From Ignavibacteria bacterium (GTDB taxonomy: Bacteria > Bacteroidota > Ignavibacteria > Tepidaquicellales > Tepidaquicellaceae): a DNA stretch of 64,000 bases. The stretch covers positions 276,307 through 340,306 of the forward strand of contig JAQTLX010000001.1 in NCBI GenBank assembly GCA_028714695.1. Reading direction: 5' to 3'. Shown here piece by piece: positions 26,133-34,859 of this stretch. The position numbers and the translations under genes were made by a program. Each line of letters opens with the position of its first letter. Position 1 is the first letter of the stretch. Below the pieces are notes generated by a model. The model searched no databases. It was not told the origin of the DNA and saw nothing but the letters and a program-made list of their open reading frames with translations.

Positions 26133-27659
26133 ATGCCGGTAATAATCACGGGTAACAATTTAAAGATCGAAGACGTTTACAACGTAGCGGTAAACGGAGA
26201 AAAAGTTGAACTGCATCCCGACGCGCTTGCAAGAATAATTAAATGCAGGGCATTTCTTGAAAAAAGAGTAATCGCTAAGGAAATAATGTACGGCGTTAAT
26301 ACGGGTATCGGTGAACTAGCAAACGTAGTTCTCAACGATGATCAGGTGAAGGAATTCCAGAAATTCTTAATTTACAATCATGCGGCGGGAATCGGCGAAC
26401 CGTTCCCGATAGAAGTTGTGCGTTCTGCAATGCTTGCGCGCATTAACGTGCATGCACACGGTAATTCCGGATGCCGTCCGGTTATTACTCAAACATACAT
26501 CGATATGCTTAATAAAGGCGTAACACCCGTAACCTGCTCGAAGGGCAGTGTAGGCGCGTGCGGCGACCTTGCACCGATGAGCCAGATTGCTCTTTCATTA
26601 ATGGGTGAAGGCGAATCATTTTATAAAGGTGAAAGAATGCCGACTTCAAAAGCGATGGAAAAGGCCGGAATTCCGGTTCCAGGACTTCAGGCTCGCGACG
26701 GTCTTGCCGCTATTAACGGGAGTAATGTAATTAACGGAATGGCATGTCTTGAAGTTTATGAAGTTGAAAGATTATTGAAGCAAGCGGAAATTGCTGCAGC
26801 GATGACGCTCGAAGCCCTCATGGCAAATATGAAACCTTACGATACACGTTTACACGAACTGCGCGGATTCCGCGGCGCGGTCACATCAGCAGCGAATATA
26901 AAGAAAATGATTGACGGTTCCGACCTGCTCGGAAAAGTGAAAGTAAAAGTACAGGACGCTTATTCAATGCGCTCGACTCCGCAGGTAATAGGCGCGGCGC
27001 GCGACCATTTAAGATGGACTCGCGAACAGGTTGAAATTGAATTGAACGGCGTTGGCGACAATCCGATATTTTTACCGGATGACGAAGTAGTGCTCACGGG
27101 CGCGAACTTCCAGGGCTCGCCGATAAGTGTGCCTCTCGATATGCTCGGAGCCGCTGTTACAATGGTATGCGTGCTATCGGAAAGAAGACTGAACAGACTG
27201 CTTCATCCCGCATTGAGCGTAGGACTTCCGGCATTCCTTACAAAAGGCGCGGGAATGTTTTCGGGGCATATGCTCAGCCAGTACACTGCCGACATGCTGA
27301 TTGTAGAACAGAAAATTCTTTCGGCTCCCGCATCAATACAGTCAATTCCGGCGGCTGCAGACCAGGAAGATTTTGTCAGCATGGGAATGAACACTGCATT
27401 GAAGACAAGGCAGATAATCGAAAACGCATACGGAATACTCGGAATCGAATTCATTGCGGCGGCGCAGGCAATTGATTTCAGGGATTACAGCGTGGGCAAA
27501 GGCACGAAAGCCGCGCACGCAGCGGTACGAAAAGTAGTGGAACATCTTGAGATTGACCGTCCGCTCTTTAAAGACCACAACAACATGATGGCTTGCGTGA
27601 AGAGCAGAGATATACTTCATGCGGTAGAAAAAGAAATCGGCGAACTTAAGACGTATTAG
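26133..27659 (+). CDS. hutH: Histidine ammonia-lyase-type aromatic amino acid lyase with Ala-Cys-Gly triad
   Basis: A 508-residue member of the MIO-dependent lyase family, preceded by a good ribosome-binding site (taggag). Residues match Pseudomonas putida HAL numbering: Tyr53 (YGVNTGIG), His83 (NHAAGIG), Asn195 (AINGSN), an Arg after QDAYSMR and the late Gln-Glu pair (DQEDFVSMG). The cofactor triad, normally Ala-Ser-Gly, reads Ala142-Cys143-Gly144 (KGSVGACGDLAP; codon tgc). Retained activity has been reported for the engineered Ser-to-Cys change in bacterial HAL, so this may be functional. The reaction is loss of ammonia from histidine (giving urocanate) or another aromatic amino acid. No other hut gene is nearby, so the substrate is not settled; the His83 equivalent favours histidine. 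Confidence 0.85.
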   Translation: MPVIITGNNLKIEDVYNVAVNGEKVELHPDALARIIKCRAFLEKRVIAKEIMYGVNTGIGELANVVLNDDQVKEFQKFLIYNHAAGIGEPFPIEVVRSAMLARINVHAHGNSGCRPVITQTYIDMLNKGVTPVTCSKGSVGACGDLAPMSQIALSLMGEGESFYKGERMPTSKAMEKAGIPVPGLQARDGLAAINGSNVINGMACLEVYEVERLLKQAEIAAAMTLEALMANMKPYDTRLHELRGFRGAVTSAANIKKMIDGSDLLGKVKVKVQDAYSMRSTPQVIGAARDHLRWTREQVEIELNGVGDNPIFLPDDEVVLTGANFQGSPISVPLDMLGAAVTMVCVLSERRLNRLLHPALSVGLPAFLTKGAGMFSGHMLSQYTADMLIVEQKILSAPASIQSIPAAADQEDFVSMGMNTALKTRQIIENAYGILGIEFIAAAQAIDFRDYSVGKGTKAAHAAVRKVVEHLEIDRPLFKDHNNMMACVKSRDILHAVEKEIGELKTY

Positions 27660-27711
27660 AAAATGGAAAATAGTAGAATAGAAAATAGTAAATATTAAGA
27701 CAAATATTATC

Positions 27712-27739
27712 TCGTTCCCAAAGTTTTCTTTGGGAACGA
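27712..27739. terminator. Intrinsic terminator after hutH
   Basis: A perfect 12-base-pair stem (TCGTTCCCAAAG and its complement) with a TTTT loop, followed on the plus strand by TTTTATTTTA. It sits between two convergent genes, 2 bases from the end of the minus-strand gene, and mainly serves hutH. Confidence 0.9.
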
Positions 27740-27741
27740 TT

Positions 27742-29019
27742 TTATTTTACGGAAATTTCTTTTTTCTCTACCAACAATCCATTTGAATTATAGAATTTCA
27801 AATTGAAATCTCCCTTTGGCAGAAACAAAACAGGGTCATCGTTATTTATCAATATCTGGTCTATGGGAATTGCCGTGTCGATATCTTCGTTTGCATAAAT
27901 CGCCTGCACACAGAAAACACTGTCCATATTAAACTGTTTCAAATTGAAGATTTTTCTGTTGCCATCCATAAGCATCCAATCCGGTCTGCCGTTAATATAT
28001 TTTGTCTGAGGATTCATAACAACCACATCGTAGCTTCTGTTATACGTCAACGCTGCTCTGCCGATACTGTCTATAAAAATTATCGGTTTCTCTAATAAAT
28101 ATGACTTACAGGCAAGTTGAAAAAACTTATCTGAATATTCCGGGTTACTTGATTCCATCATCTCCGTTTGGTCTATTGTCAGCGGTCTTATTCCTGATAT
28201 CCTTTTAAATTCACCAGCCATCCATGATGGCGTAATATGACCATAGCCGCAATGAACAAATACTTTAGCATCCGGGTCATTCTGAAAAATTTTAAAAATA
28301 TTTTCCGCCTGCTCAACTTCTCTGTTTTTCGACCAATAAGGACTTTCATATGGAACGATTTTGAAACCAATTCTTATGGCCTGCCGTATTAAATCACCGT
28401 AAAGCGGTTCCAATGTATAGAATCCCGTTTCCATAACGGGATATTTTCTGTTATTAAGATTTTCATCCCTAAGTGAATCCGAATTATTTAATGTCTCCGC
28501 ACAAAAATATCTGAAACCTTTATCGTAAAGCACCTTTAACAATTTTGCAGTAAGAATCCTGTGCTGAGAAACATGATGCGCTTCATTAATCATGACAATT
28601 CTGGTGGTATCCGCCATTTTGCTTATTGATTCAACAGCATCCGCTTTTTTTAAACTCATAAAATACACTGAATCGGAAGCAGAGTAATTGTTTGTATTAT
28701 TTCCTTTCTTATCGGAATAAATTAATGCCTCTTTAAATCCGCCAAGAAAGGATAAATATGTTGCCATAATCTGATAGTAAATATTATCGGTTTTTTCCTC
28801 TAAAAATAATTTTTCATTGTTTTTCAGACCGATATACTGCTTAATATAATAATCATTGTATTTTACAGGGCCGTTCAAACCGAGTTCACGCTCAATTTTA
28901 TTAAAAGTTTTTACGATGTCTTCTACCGGTTTTCTTGTAACTTCATACTGAGCATAAGGCGTTATCGGGATTAACAATATAATTACAAAGAGCGCGAATG
29001 AAAAAATTTTTCTTTTCAT
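27742..29019 (-). CDS. Secreted protein of the erythromycin esterase/ChaN-like fold
   Basis: A 425-residue protein with a signal peptide (1-23). The core has MINEAHHVSQHR (about residue 146 on) and FVHCGYGHITPSWM further on. The E-x-H...H arrangement followed by a late G-x-G-H resembles the EreA/ChaN/Tiki superfamily, whose members include macrolide esterases, heme-binding proteins and proteases. The last 80 residues look like an added beta domain. The family link rests on motifs alone; enzymatic function and any antibiotic role are not claimed. Confidence 0.5.
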   Translation of the reverse strand: MKRKIFSFALFVIILLIPITPYAQYEVTRKPVEDIVKTFNKIERELGLNGPVKYNDYYIKQYIGLKNNEKLFLEEKTDNIYYQIMATYLSFLGGFKEALIYSDKKGNNTNNYSASDSVYFMSLKKADAVESISKMADTTRIVMINEAHHVSQHRILTAKLLKVLYDKGFRYFCAETLNNSDSLRDENLNNRKYPVMETGFYTLEPLYGDLIRQAIRIGFKIVPYESPYWSKNREVEQAENIFKIFQNDPDAKVFVHCGYGHITPSWMAGEFKRISGIRPLTIDQTEMMESSNPEYSDKFFQLACKSYLLEKPIIFIDSIGRAALTYNRSYDVVVMNPQTKYINGRPDWMLMDGNRKIFNLKQFNMDSVFCVQAIYANEDIDTAIPIDQILINNDDPVLFLPKGDFNLKFYNSNGLLVEKKEISVK

Positions 29020-29471
29020 AATCGAGGATAATTATTATTGTTAATATAAAAATAAAATGCTGCAGATGCAATTATTTATTTAAGCCGATTCCGGACTGTT
29101 ATATGCCATTCGAATTGAATTCATTGCTTAAGGCTGGAACAAAAACAAAACACCGCGGCGTGATTAGAGCAAATGGATATTAAGATTTTATTACTTTTAT
29201 ACTACCGCATCAACAATAATTCAATAAGACGAAAATTTCTCTATTATAAAAAAGCATTTTTGCGTATTTTGCAAATGAAACGATTACGCTGTTACAGATT
29301 ATAAGTAATCCCTCGTGAGAGGATTTAATAAAACCGGAAAGTATCAAGAAAATCTATATACCCGCAAACAGCGTATTATACAAAGCATTTAAGGATAGTT
29401 ATTGACGGAATGGTGATGAATATCGAAAATATTCATTAAACATTATTTGTAAATTTATTAATCCGTTTCCT
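29020..29471 (+). promoter_or_regulatory. 452-base divergent intergenic region with two adjoining hairpins
   Basis: This gap separates a minus-strand secreted protein gene from the MgtE-N/CBS gene and must hold promoters for both. At 29297-29310 there is a 5-bp hairpin (GATTA-TAAG-TAATC) immediately followed at 29311-29322 by a 4-bp hairpin with a GNRA-type loop (CCTC-GTGA-GAGG). They lie 150 bases before the metal transport genes, so a structured leader is possible. I could not match it to the M-box, yybP-ykoY or other known metal riboswitch. I see no gene here. Confidence 0.3.
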
Positions 29472-30722
29472 ATGAGTTTTTTAGTCACATACTATCTCAG
29501 CAAAATAATAAACAGGAAATTCTTTGATAATTCCGGCGAACCGCTCGGCAGGATAAAGGATTTGCTTGTAACATTTTCACAGGAAAAGCCGCGTGTTGTA
29601 GCCGTTAAAGTGAAAGTTGACGGTGAAGATAAAATCCTCGATTTCGAAAAATTCGACATAAGACGCATACAGTACGAGTGTGTTGCTTACTGCGAAGAAA
29701 TGATCGAATACAAAATCCCTGAAAACACAAATATACTATATCTTGTCGAAAATATTCTTGATAAACAGATTCTCGATATAAACGGACGCAAACTTGTGCG
29801 TGTTAATGATGTTCGTTTGGTCAAAGTGCATTCAGGCTCGTTTGCAGTGGCGGTCGACGTTGGCGTTGACGGTATATTCAGACGTCTCGGCATTGAAAGA
29901 CCTGTTGCCTCACTTCTATCGCCTTTTAAATGGAAGGTGCCCGGAAAGTATATCTTGTTTGACGACGTGGAAGCGGTTGACTATTCAACATTCGGTATCA
30001 CGCTTTCAAAGCCGTACACTAAACTGCATACACTGCACCCGTCGGACCTTGCCGATGTTATCGAGGACCTCGATAAGAAATCAAGAAAGGCTTTGTTCGA
30101 ATCTCTCGACGAAGAAAAAGCAGCGGATGTTCTTGAAGAACTCGAACCGGACGCACAGGTCGATATGATAGAAAGTCTATCGATTGAAAAAGCGGCAGAC
30201 GTGCTTGAGAAAATGCCTGCGGACGAGGCAGCCGACCTTATCGATGAACTCGAACAGGATAAAGCGGAACAATTGCTGAATGAAATCGAAAAAGAATCGT
30301 CGGACGATATCCGCGAAATTCTGCAGTACGAAGATGACACGGTCGGGAGTATTATGATGACCGAATTTCTGTCGTTTCAGGAAAATGTATCGGTTGAAAA
30401 AACGATTGAATATTTAAGAGACTTTAAACCCGAGTCCGATACTATTTATTATTTGTATGTTGTCGATAAAGATAACAAACTGAAAGGCACGGTCTCATTA
30501 AGGGATTTGGTTATTGCGGATCCTAACATGATTCTTAATGACGTAATGCGGAGAACGGTTGTTTATGTTTACGATACAGACGAACTCGATTCACTCGCGG
30601 AAATGATTTCGAAATACAATCTGCTTGCCATACCTGTCACTAACAAGGAAAAGAAAATGGAAGGCGTCGTTGTTATTGACGATATCGTCGAAGACTTACT
30701 TAATAAAAGAAAAACGGAATAG
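29472..30722 (+). CDS. PRC-barrel / MgtE N-domain / CBS-pair regulatory protein, no membrane part
   Basis: A 416-residue soluble protein. Two PRC-barrel-like domains (about 5-85 and 95-170, each with a GEPLGRIKDL- or GRKLVRVNDV-type strand) come first. Next is an MgtE intracellular N-domain (about 185-285), seen as LHPSDLADVIEDLDKKSR and repeats of AADVLEELEPD type. A CBS pair follows (about 290-410; VGSIMMTEFLS, VVYVYDTDELDSLAEM). In MgtE these parts sense Mg2+ and gate the channel, but here the membrane domain is missing. The next gene, 3 bases on, is an Nramp-like transporter, so this is probably its magnesium-sensing cytoplasmic partner. The coupling is inference from tight spacing. Confidence 0.85.
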   Translation: MSFLVTYYLSKIINRKFFDNSGEPLGRIKDLLVTFSQEKPRVVAVKVKVDGEDKILDFEKFDIRRIQYECVAYCEEMIEYKIPENTNILYLVENILDKQILDINGRKLVRVNDVRLVKVHSGSFAVAVDVGVDGIFRRLGIERPVASLLSPFKWKVPGKYILFDDVEAVDYSTFGITLSKPYTKLHTLHPSDLADVIEDLDKKSRKALFESLDEEKAADVLEELEPDAQVDMIESLSIEKAADVLEKMPADEAADLIDELEQDKAEQLLNEIEKESSDDIREILQYEDDTVGSIMMTEFLSFQENVSVEKTIEYLRDFKPESDTIYYLYVVDKDNKLKGTVSLRDLVIADPNMILNDVMRRTVVYVYDTDELDSLAEMISKYNLLAIPVTNKEKKMEGVVVIDDIVEDLLNKRKTE

Positions 30723-30725
30723 CGG

Positions 30726-31982
30726 ATGCTCGGAAAAGGATTTAAATCATCGAGGAGTAGACTATTCAGGAATCTTGCGATATTCCTGGCGATACTCGGT
30801 CCCGGTCTCATTACCGGCAGCGTCGATAACGACGCGGGCGGTATTACGACCTATTCCGTAGCAGGCGCTCTTTATGGTTACAGATTAATCTGGACTCTGA
30901 TACCGGCTTTCATTGTTCTTCTGGTTATTCAGGAAATGAATGCAAGAATGGGAATTGTTACCGGCAAAGGTCTTGCGGATTTAATAAGGGAAAATTCAGG
31001 ATTAAAAATAACTTTCTTCATCTTTATCGGTCTTTTAATTGCAGACATTGGAAATTCGACAACGGAATTTGCAGGTGTTGCCGGAAGCATGGAAGTGCTC
31101 GGCATAAGTAAATATATTTCCGTTCCTCTGGCAGGATTAACCGTCTGGTTACTTGTGGTCAAAGGAAATTATAAAATTGCAGAAAGAGTATTTATTATAT
31201 TCAGCCTTGCGTTATTCATGTATATAGTCTCGGCATTAATGGGAAAACCGAACTGGGGGGAAATCGGAACGTCAATAGTTAAACCTCAAATCGAATTTAG
31301 CACTGGTTATGTTGAAATTGTCATCGGCGTTATCGGTACTACCATTGCGCCATGGATGCAATTTTACATGCAATCTTCAGTAATCGAAAAAGGTCTTAAA
31401 AAAGAGAATTACAAATTTGTAATGGTTGATATTCTCATCGGTTGTCTTGCAACTGTCGTTGTGGCTTTCTTCATTATTGTCGCATGTGCATCTACGATGT
31501 ATCCGCAGGGGATAATAATCAATGAGGCTAAAGACGCTGCTCTCGCGTTAAAACCGCTGGCAGGAAATCTTGCTTCAGTAGTATTCGCATTCGGATTGTT
31601 TATTGCTTCGATATTTTCCGCAACAATTCTTCCGCTTGCAACTGCTTTCTATGTATGCGAGGCTTTCGGATTTGAAGCGGGGATTGATAAAAAATGGAAA
31701 GAGGCGCCCGAATTCTACATCTTGTATACAAGTATTCTTATTATTTCCATGGTAATCATTTTGATACCGGGTGCGCCGCTTATTAAAATAACAATTCTGA
31801 CTCAGGTTCTTAATGGTATGCTGTTACCTGTCGTGTTGATTTCCATGATGCTGATTGTGAATAAGAAAAAAGTCATGGGCGAATACACGAATAAATTATT
31901 TAACAATTCAATCGGCTGGGCAGCGGTAGTTATATTGATTGCTCTGACGGCTCTCTTCTTTGTGATGTCGATATTTACCTGA
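30726..31982 (+). CDS. Nramp-related divalent metal transporter, probable Mg2+ type (NRMT-like)
   Basis: A 418-residue protein with about eleven helices and the Nramp/SLC11 fold (ILGPGLITGSVDNDAGG near the start; MYPQGIIINEAKDAALAL; TILPLATAFYVCEAFG). The two metal-site helices differ from manganese/iron Nramps. Helix 1 reads DAGG (Asp36-Gly39) where they have DPGN. Helix 6 reads TTIAPWMQ (Ala206-Pro-Trp208) where they have a Met-Pro-His motif. Loss of that soft Met ligand is the mark of the NRMT branch, reported to carry Mg2+. Together with the MgtE-N/CBS gene 3 bases upstream this argues for magnesium uptake, not manganese or iron. Confidence 0.85.
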   Translation: MLGKGFKSSRSRLFRNLAIFLAILGPGLITGSVDNDAGGITTYSVAGALYGYRLIWTLIPAFIVLLVIQEMNARMGIVTGKGLADLIRENSGLKITFFIFIGLLIADIGNSTTEFAGVAGSMEVLGISKYISVPLAGLTVWLLVVKGNYKIAERVFIIFSLALFMYIVSALMGKPNWGEIGTSIVKPQIEFSTGYVEIVIGVIGTTIAPWMQFYMQSSVIEKGLKKENYKFVMVDILIGCLATVVVAFFIIVACASTMYPQGIIINEAKDAALALKPLAGNLASVVFAFGLFIASIFSATILPLATAFYVCEAFGFEAGIDKKWKEAPEFYILYTSILIISMVIILIPGAPLIKITILTQVLNGMLLPVVLISMMLIVNKKKVMGEYTNKLFNNSIGWAAVVILIALTALFFVMSIFT

Positions 31983-31985
31983 TTT

Positions 31986-33458
31986 CTATTTCAGCAGCGC
32001 CATTTTTTTTGTTTCCGCGAATTTATCCGCGTGCAGTGAATAAAAATAAACCCCGCTCGAAAGTTGTCTGCCGTTGTCATCAGCAGCGTTCCATATGTAT
32101 TCGTAATTTCCTTTCTGAAGATATGTGTTTACTATTGTGCGAATTAATTTCCCCGATATATCGTATATGCTTAAATTCACCAGACTTCTTTCCGGTACGG
32201 AATAATTTATTTTTGTAACAGGATTAAACGGATTCGGGTAATTTTGTCCGAGAGAATAATTGTCCGGATTATTTGTTTCCTGATTACCTATACCCGCAAG
32301 TGAACTTTTGTTGAACCTGTATATCTTTCCTGCCGCGGCAGTCTGAACAATGTATAATTCATTATTCTGGTCAACTCCGAAAGAACTTATCGAAATTGCT
32401 TTTTGAGTAAGCAGTGAGTCTGATGTTACGATGCCGTTGTTATATCTCAACATCCAGACAATTCCCGAACAGTAATCCGCGTAAATATAAGCGCCGCGGA
32501 GTTCGGGGCGCCTTGAACCCCTGTAAACATATCCTCCCGTAATAGAGCAACTTCCTGACGTATGACCGTAAACTTTTATTGGAAGAGTCTTTCCTGATGT
32601 ATCGCAGCCTGTAGACGGATTGTAACATGCAAAACCTTCCATTACGCGCCAGCCGTAATTTTTGCCGCTCTGAAGTATGTCAATTTCCTCCCATATATTT
32701 TGTCCGACATCTCCCACATAAATAAGTCCTGTCACCTGGTCCTGCGAATATTTCCAGGGGTTTCTCATACCCCATGTATATAATTCTTCTTTTCCCGCTG
32801 TCGGATTATTGTAAAACGGGTTGGTAGGAGGAATCACATATCTTTTTGTCGCTGTTGTATCGTTAATATTAATTCTTAACATCTTACCAAGCAGAACCTG
32901 AAGGTTCTGTGCGTTGTTGTTAGGGTCGCCGCTGCTTCCGCCGTCGCCCATTCCAATATATAGATAACCGTCCATGCCGAACATTATCGTACCGCCGTTA
33001 TGATTTGAAAACGGCTGATTGATTTCGAGTATTTTATATTCAGTTAAAGAATCCGCTTTATTCGGATCGGAAGTCTTTACATTGTATCTGGCTATAACAG
33101 TTCGCAATGGAGAAGGCGCGGTATAGTTTACGTAGAAATATCCGTTTGTCTGATAGTTCGGATGAAAAGCCAGTCCGAGCAGCCCTTCTTCCCCGGATGA
33201 AGAAGAAATTTTATTTGATATATCAAGGAACACTTTTGCCTGCGAAACAGCAACGTTTGAGTCATTTGGAAATACTATTATTTTTCCGTCCTGCTGGACG
33301 ACAAAATTTCTGTTCGAGCCGTCGCCTGCTGTAGTGAAATTAAGAGCCTTATTGAATGAAAGATTCGGGAATGCATCCGTCAGAGTAATATTCGGATTTT
33401 GCGTGTAGCCGGTTACGGCAAAAAGCATTATTGCAATTAAAGTAATTATGTTTTTCAT
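31986..33458 (-). CDS. Exported PQQ-type sugar dehydrogenase (GSDH family) with T9SS sorting domain
   Basis: A 490-residue protein with a signal peptide (1-19), a six-bladed GSDH-type propeller (about 25-390) and a T9SS domain (about 405-490; QNYPNPFNPVTKINY). Family marks are GEEGLLGLAFHPNY, HNGGTIMFGMDGYLYIGMGDGG, TWGMRNPWKYS, VGDVGQNIWEEID and CSITGGYVYRG. Characterised relatives oxidise aldoses with PQQ and Ca2+ in the periplasm; this one is predicted to be surface-exposed or released. No PQQ biosynthesis gene is in the window, so the cofactor may come from elsewhere. Its stop is 3 bases from that of the convergent transporter gene. Confidence 0.9.
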   Translation of the reverse strand: MKNIITLIAIMLFAVTGYTQNPNITLTDAFPNLSFNKALNFTTAGDGSNRNFVVQQDGKIIVFPNDSNVAVSQAKVFLDISNKISSSSGEEGLLGLAFHPNYQTNGYFYVNYTAPSPLRTVIARYNVKTSDPNKADSLTEYKILEINQPFSNHNGGTIMFGMDGYLYIGMGDGGSSGDPNNNAQNLQVLLGKMLRININDTTATKRYVIPPTNPFYNNPTAGKEELYTWGMRNPWKYSQDQVTGLIYVGDVGQNIWEEIDILQSGKNYGWRVMEGFACYNPSTGCDTSGKTLPIKVYGHTSGSCSITGGYVYRGSRRPELRGAYIYADYCSGIVWMLRYNNGIVTSDSLLTQKAISISSFGVDQNNELYIVQTAAAGKIYRFNKSSLAGIGNQETNNPDNYSLGQNYPNPFNPVTKINYSVPERSLVNLSIYDISGKLIRTIVNTYLQKGNYEYIWNAADDNGRQLSSGVYFYSLHADKFAETKKMALLK

Positions 33459-33572
33459 TTTTCTCCTTTAATGGGATAACAAATTCCCGTGTTATAAAGT
33501 CCAATATTATTATATTAAAAACTTAATATAACGCAATCGAACAATTTGCTAAGAATGTAAGCATAAGCAGTT

Positions 33573-33758
33573 TTAATTTTCTTTACCTGTCATTTTTTTC
33601 TTAAAAAATACAAACAGTTCAAGAATAATTAATATTACAACAAGGGTTAAATTTATACCGAGGAAAATATCGGCAGAATTATTCCTGAATGATGAAGAAT
33701 CTGTATGCGAGGCGATACTTTTCCCGCGCACTAATGTATTTGTTACGTGACTTTTCAT
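33573..33758 (-). CDS. Small single-pass membrane protein at the end of the mla operon
   Basis: A 61-residue frame 21 bases after mlaD on the same strand. Residues about 29-53 form one hydrophobic helix (LGINLTLVVILIILELFVFF) followed by a Lys-rich tail, so the C-terminus should be cytoplasmic. No family is recognised. Its position as the last cistron of a lipid transport operon suggests an accessory part, but chance cannot be excluded at this size. Confidence 0.45.
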   Translation of the reverse strand: MKSHVTNTLVRGKSIASHTDSSSFRNNSADIFLGINLTLVVILIILELFVFFKKKMTGKEN

Positions 33759-33779
33759 CGATTTCTTTTAGTTAAGAAA

Positions 33780-34829
33780 TTATTTATTGAGTTTATCCTG
33801 CAGTTCGAGAACCATTTTTTCGAGCATGGTAATTTTCCTGTCTCTTTGCTCCAGTTCCTGCTGTCTGATTTTCAATTTCATGTTTAAATTGGTAACATTC
33901 TTTTCGTAATCGGTTTTTTCCCAGTATCCGATATCCTCGAAGTATCCTTTGAACAGGAAGTTATGTTTTAACGCTTCCATATTCTGAGAAAAACTGAATG
34001 ACCCCTGTTCAAGATTTGCCGTTGTCTGATCGGCATTTCTCATAAGGGATTTAAGGTTGTTCGCAAAGTTGGTATCGGTCAATAAAGTACCAACGACACT
34101 TTCGCTTGAATTCATCTTGCTTGTAATTTCCGCAATATCCTGAGTTATACTTCTGATTTTCTGAGTCATAGGAACAACTTCCGTGGTAATCACATCGACG
34201 CTATTTGCGACATTTCTGAGAACGTTGTTTACCAATCCGGTAGAAAGCGCAAATCCCCTCAATGTTGAATCTACTCCGTTGTATAAAGAATTATTATTTA
34301 TAAGTTGTCCCAGAGTTCCTTCGCCGCCGTTTACTTTTGCTACGATACTTGCAAGGTCTTTCGTAACAATAGACGCATTGTCGCCTGTTTCTTTGAGGGA
34401 CTTCATAATGTCTTCCGCCTCAACGGGTTTTATTGAAACAAGCCAGCCGCCTTCATCGACAGACGGTACATCCTGTCCCCCCGGAGTAATATCTATGATT
34501 TTATTTCCGATTAATCCTTCCGATATTATTTTCACCTGAGAGTCACGTTTGATAAACTTCCTTACACTGCTGACGATTATCATTTCGACCACCACTTTGT
34601 TTCCGGAAATAATATTTATTTTATCGACAGTCCCGACGCTGATTCCGTTAAACCGGACTGTACTGCCCTCTAGCAAACCGCTTACGGTTTCAAAAGCAGC
34701 ATTTACCTTCATAGTGGAAGTAAACATATTCTGTTTGCTGCCTATTACAAATATTGCAACAAGAAAAATCACTATACCCGCTACAATAAAAACCGCTATT
34801 ATCAATTTTTTTATTAGTTTCTTATCCAT
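33780..34829 (-). CDS. mlaD: MlaD family MCE-domain lipid transport protein
   Basis: A 349-residue protein with one N-terminal helix (about 8-30), an MCE domain (about 36-115; NAAFETVSGLLEGSTVRFNGISVGTVDKI), then a long helical region with Asn-rich repeats and a terminal coiled coil (about 310-348). MCE proteins form rings on the periplasmic side of the MlaE/F transporter and shuttle phospholipids between membranes. The helical tail is longer than E. coli MlaD and closer to the chloroplast TGD2/PqiB style, common outside Proteobacteria. It is the third gene of an E-F-D order with 30 bases between D and F. Confidence 0.92.
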   Translation of the reverse strand: MDKKLIKKLIIAVFIVAGIVIFLVAIFVIGSKQNMFTSTMKVNAAFETVSGLLEGSTVRFNGISVGTVDKINIISGNKVVVEMIIVSSVRKFIKRDSQVKIISEGLIGNKIIDITPGGQDVPSVDEGGWLVSIKPVEAEDIMKSLKETGDNASIVTKDLASIVAKVNGGEGTLGQLINNNSLYNGVDSTLRGFALSTGLVNNVLRNVANSVDVITTEVVPMTQKIRSITQDIAEITSKMNSSESVVGTLLTDTNFANNLKSLMRNADQTTANLEQGSFSFSQNMEALKHNFLFKGYFEDIGYWEKTDYEKNVTNLNMKLKIRQQELEQRDRKITMLEKMVLELQDKLNK

Positions 34830-34859
34830 TTTAAGTATGGTTTAAATATTAATAAATTA

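Noticed and set aside
27167..27475. A 102-codon plus-strand frame in hutH
   Set aside because: It is a shifted frame inside a strongly conserved lyase gene.
29020..29471. An M-box or yybP-ykoY riboswitch before the metal transport genes
   Set aside because: None of the conserved stretches of these classes could be found; only two small hairpins are visible.
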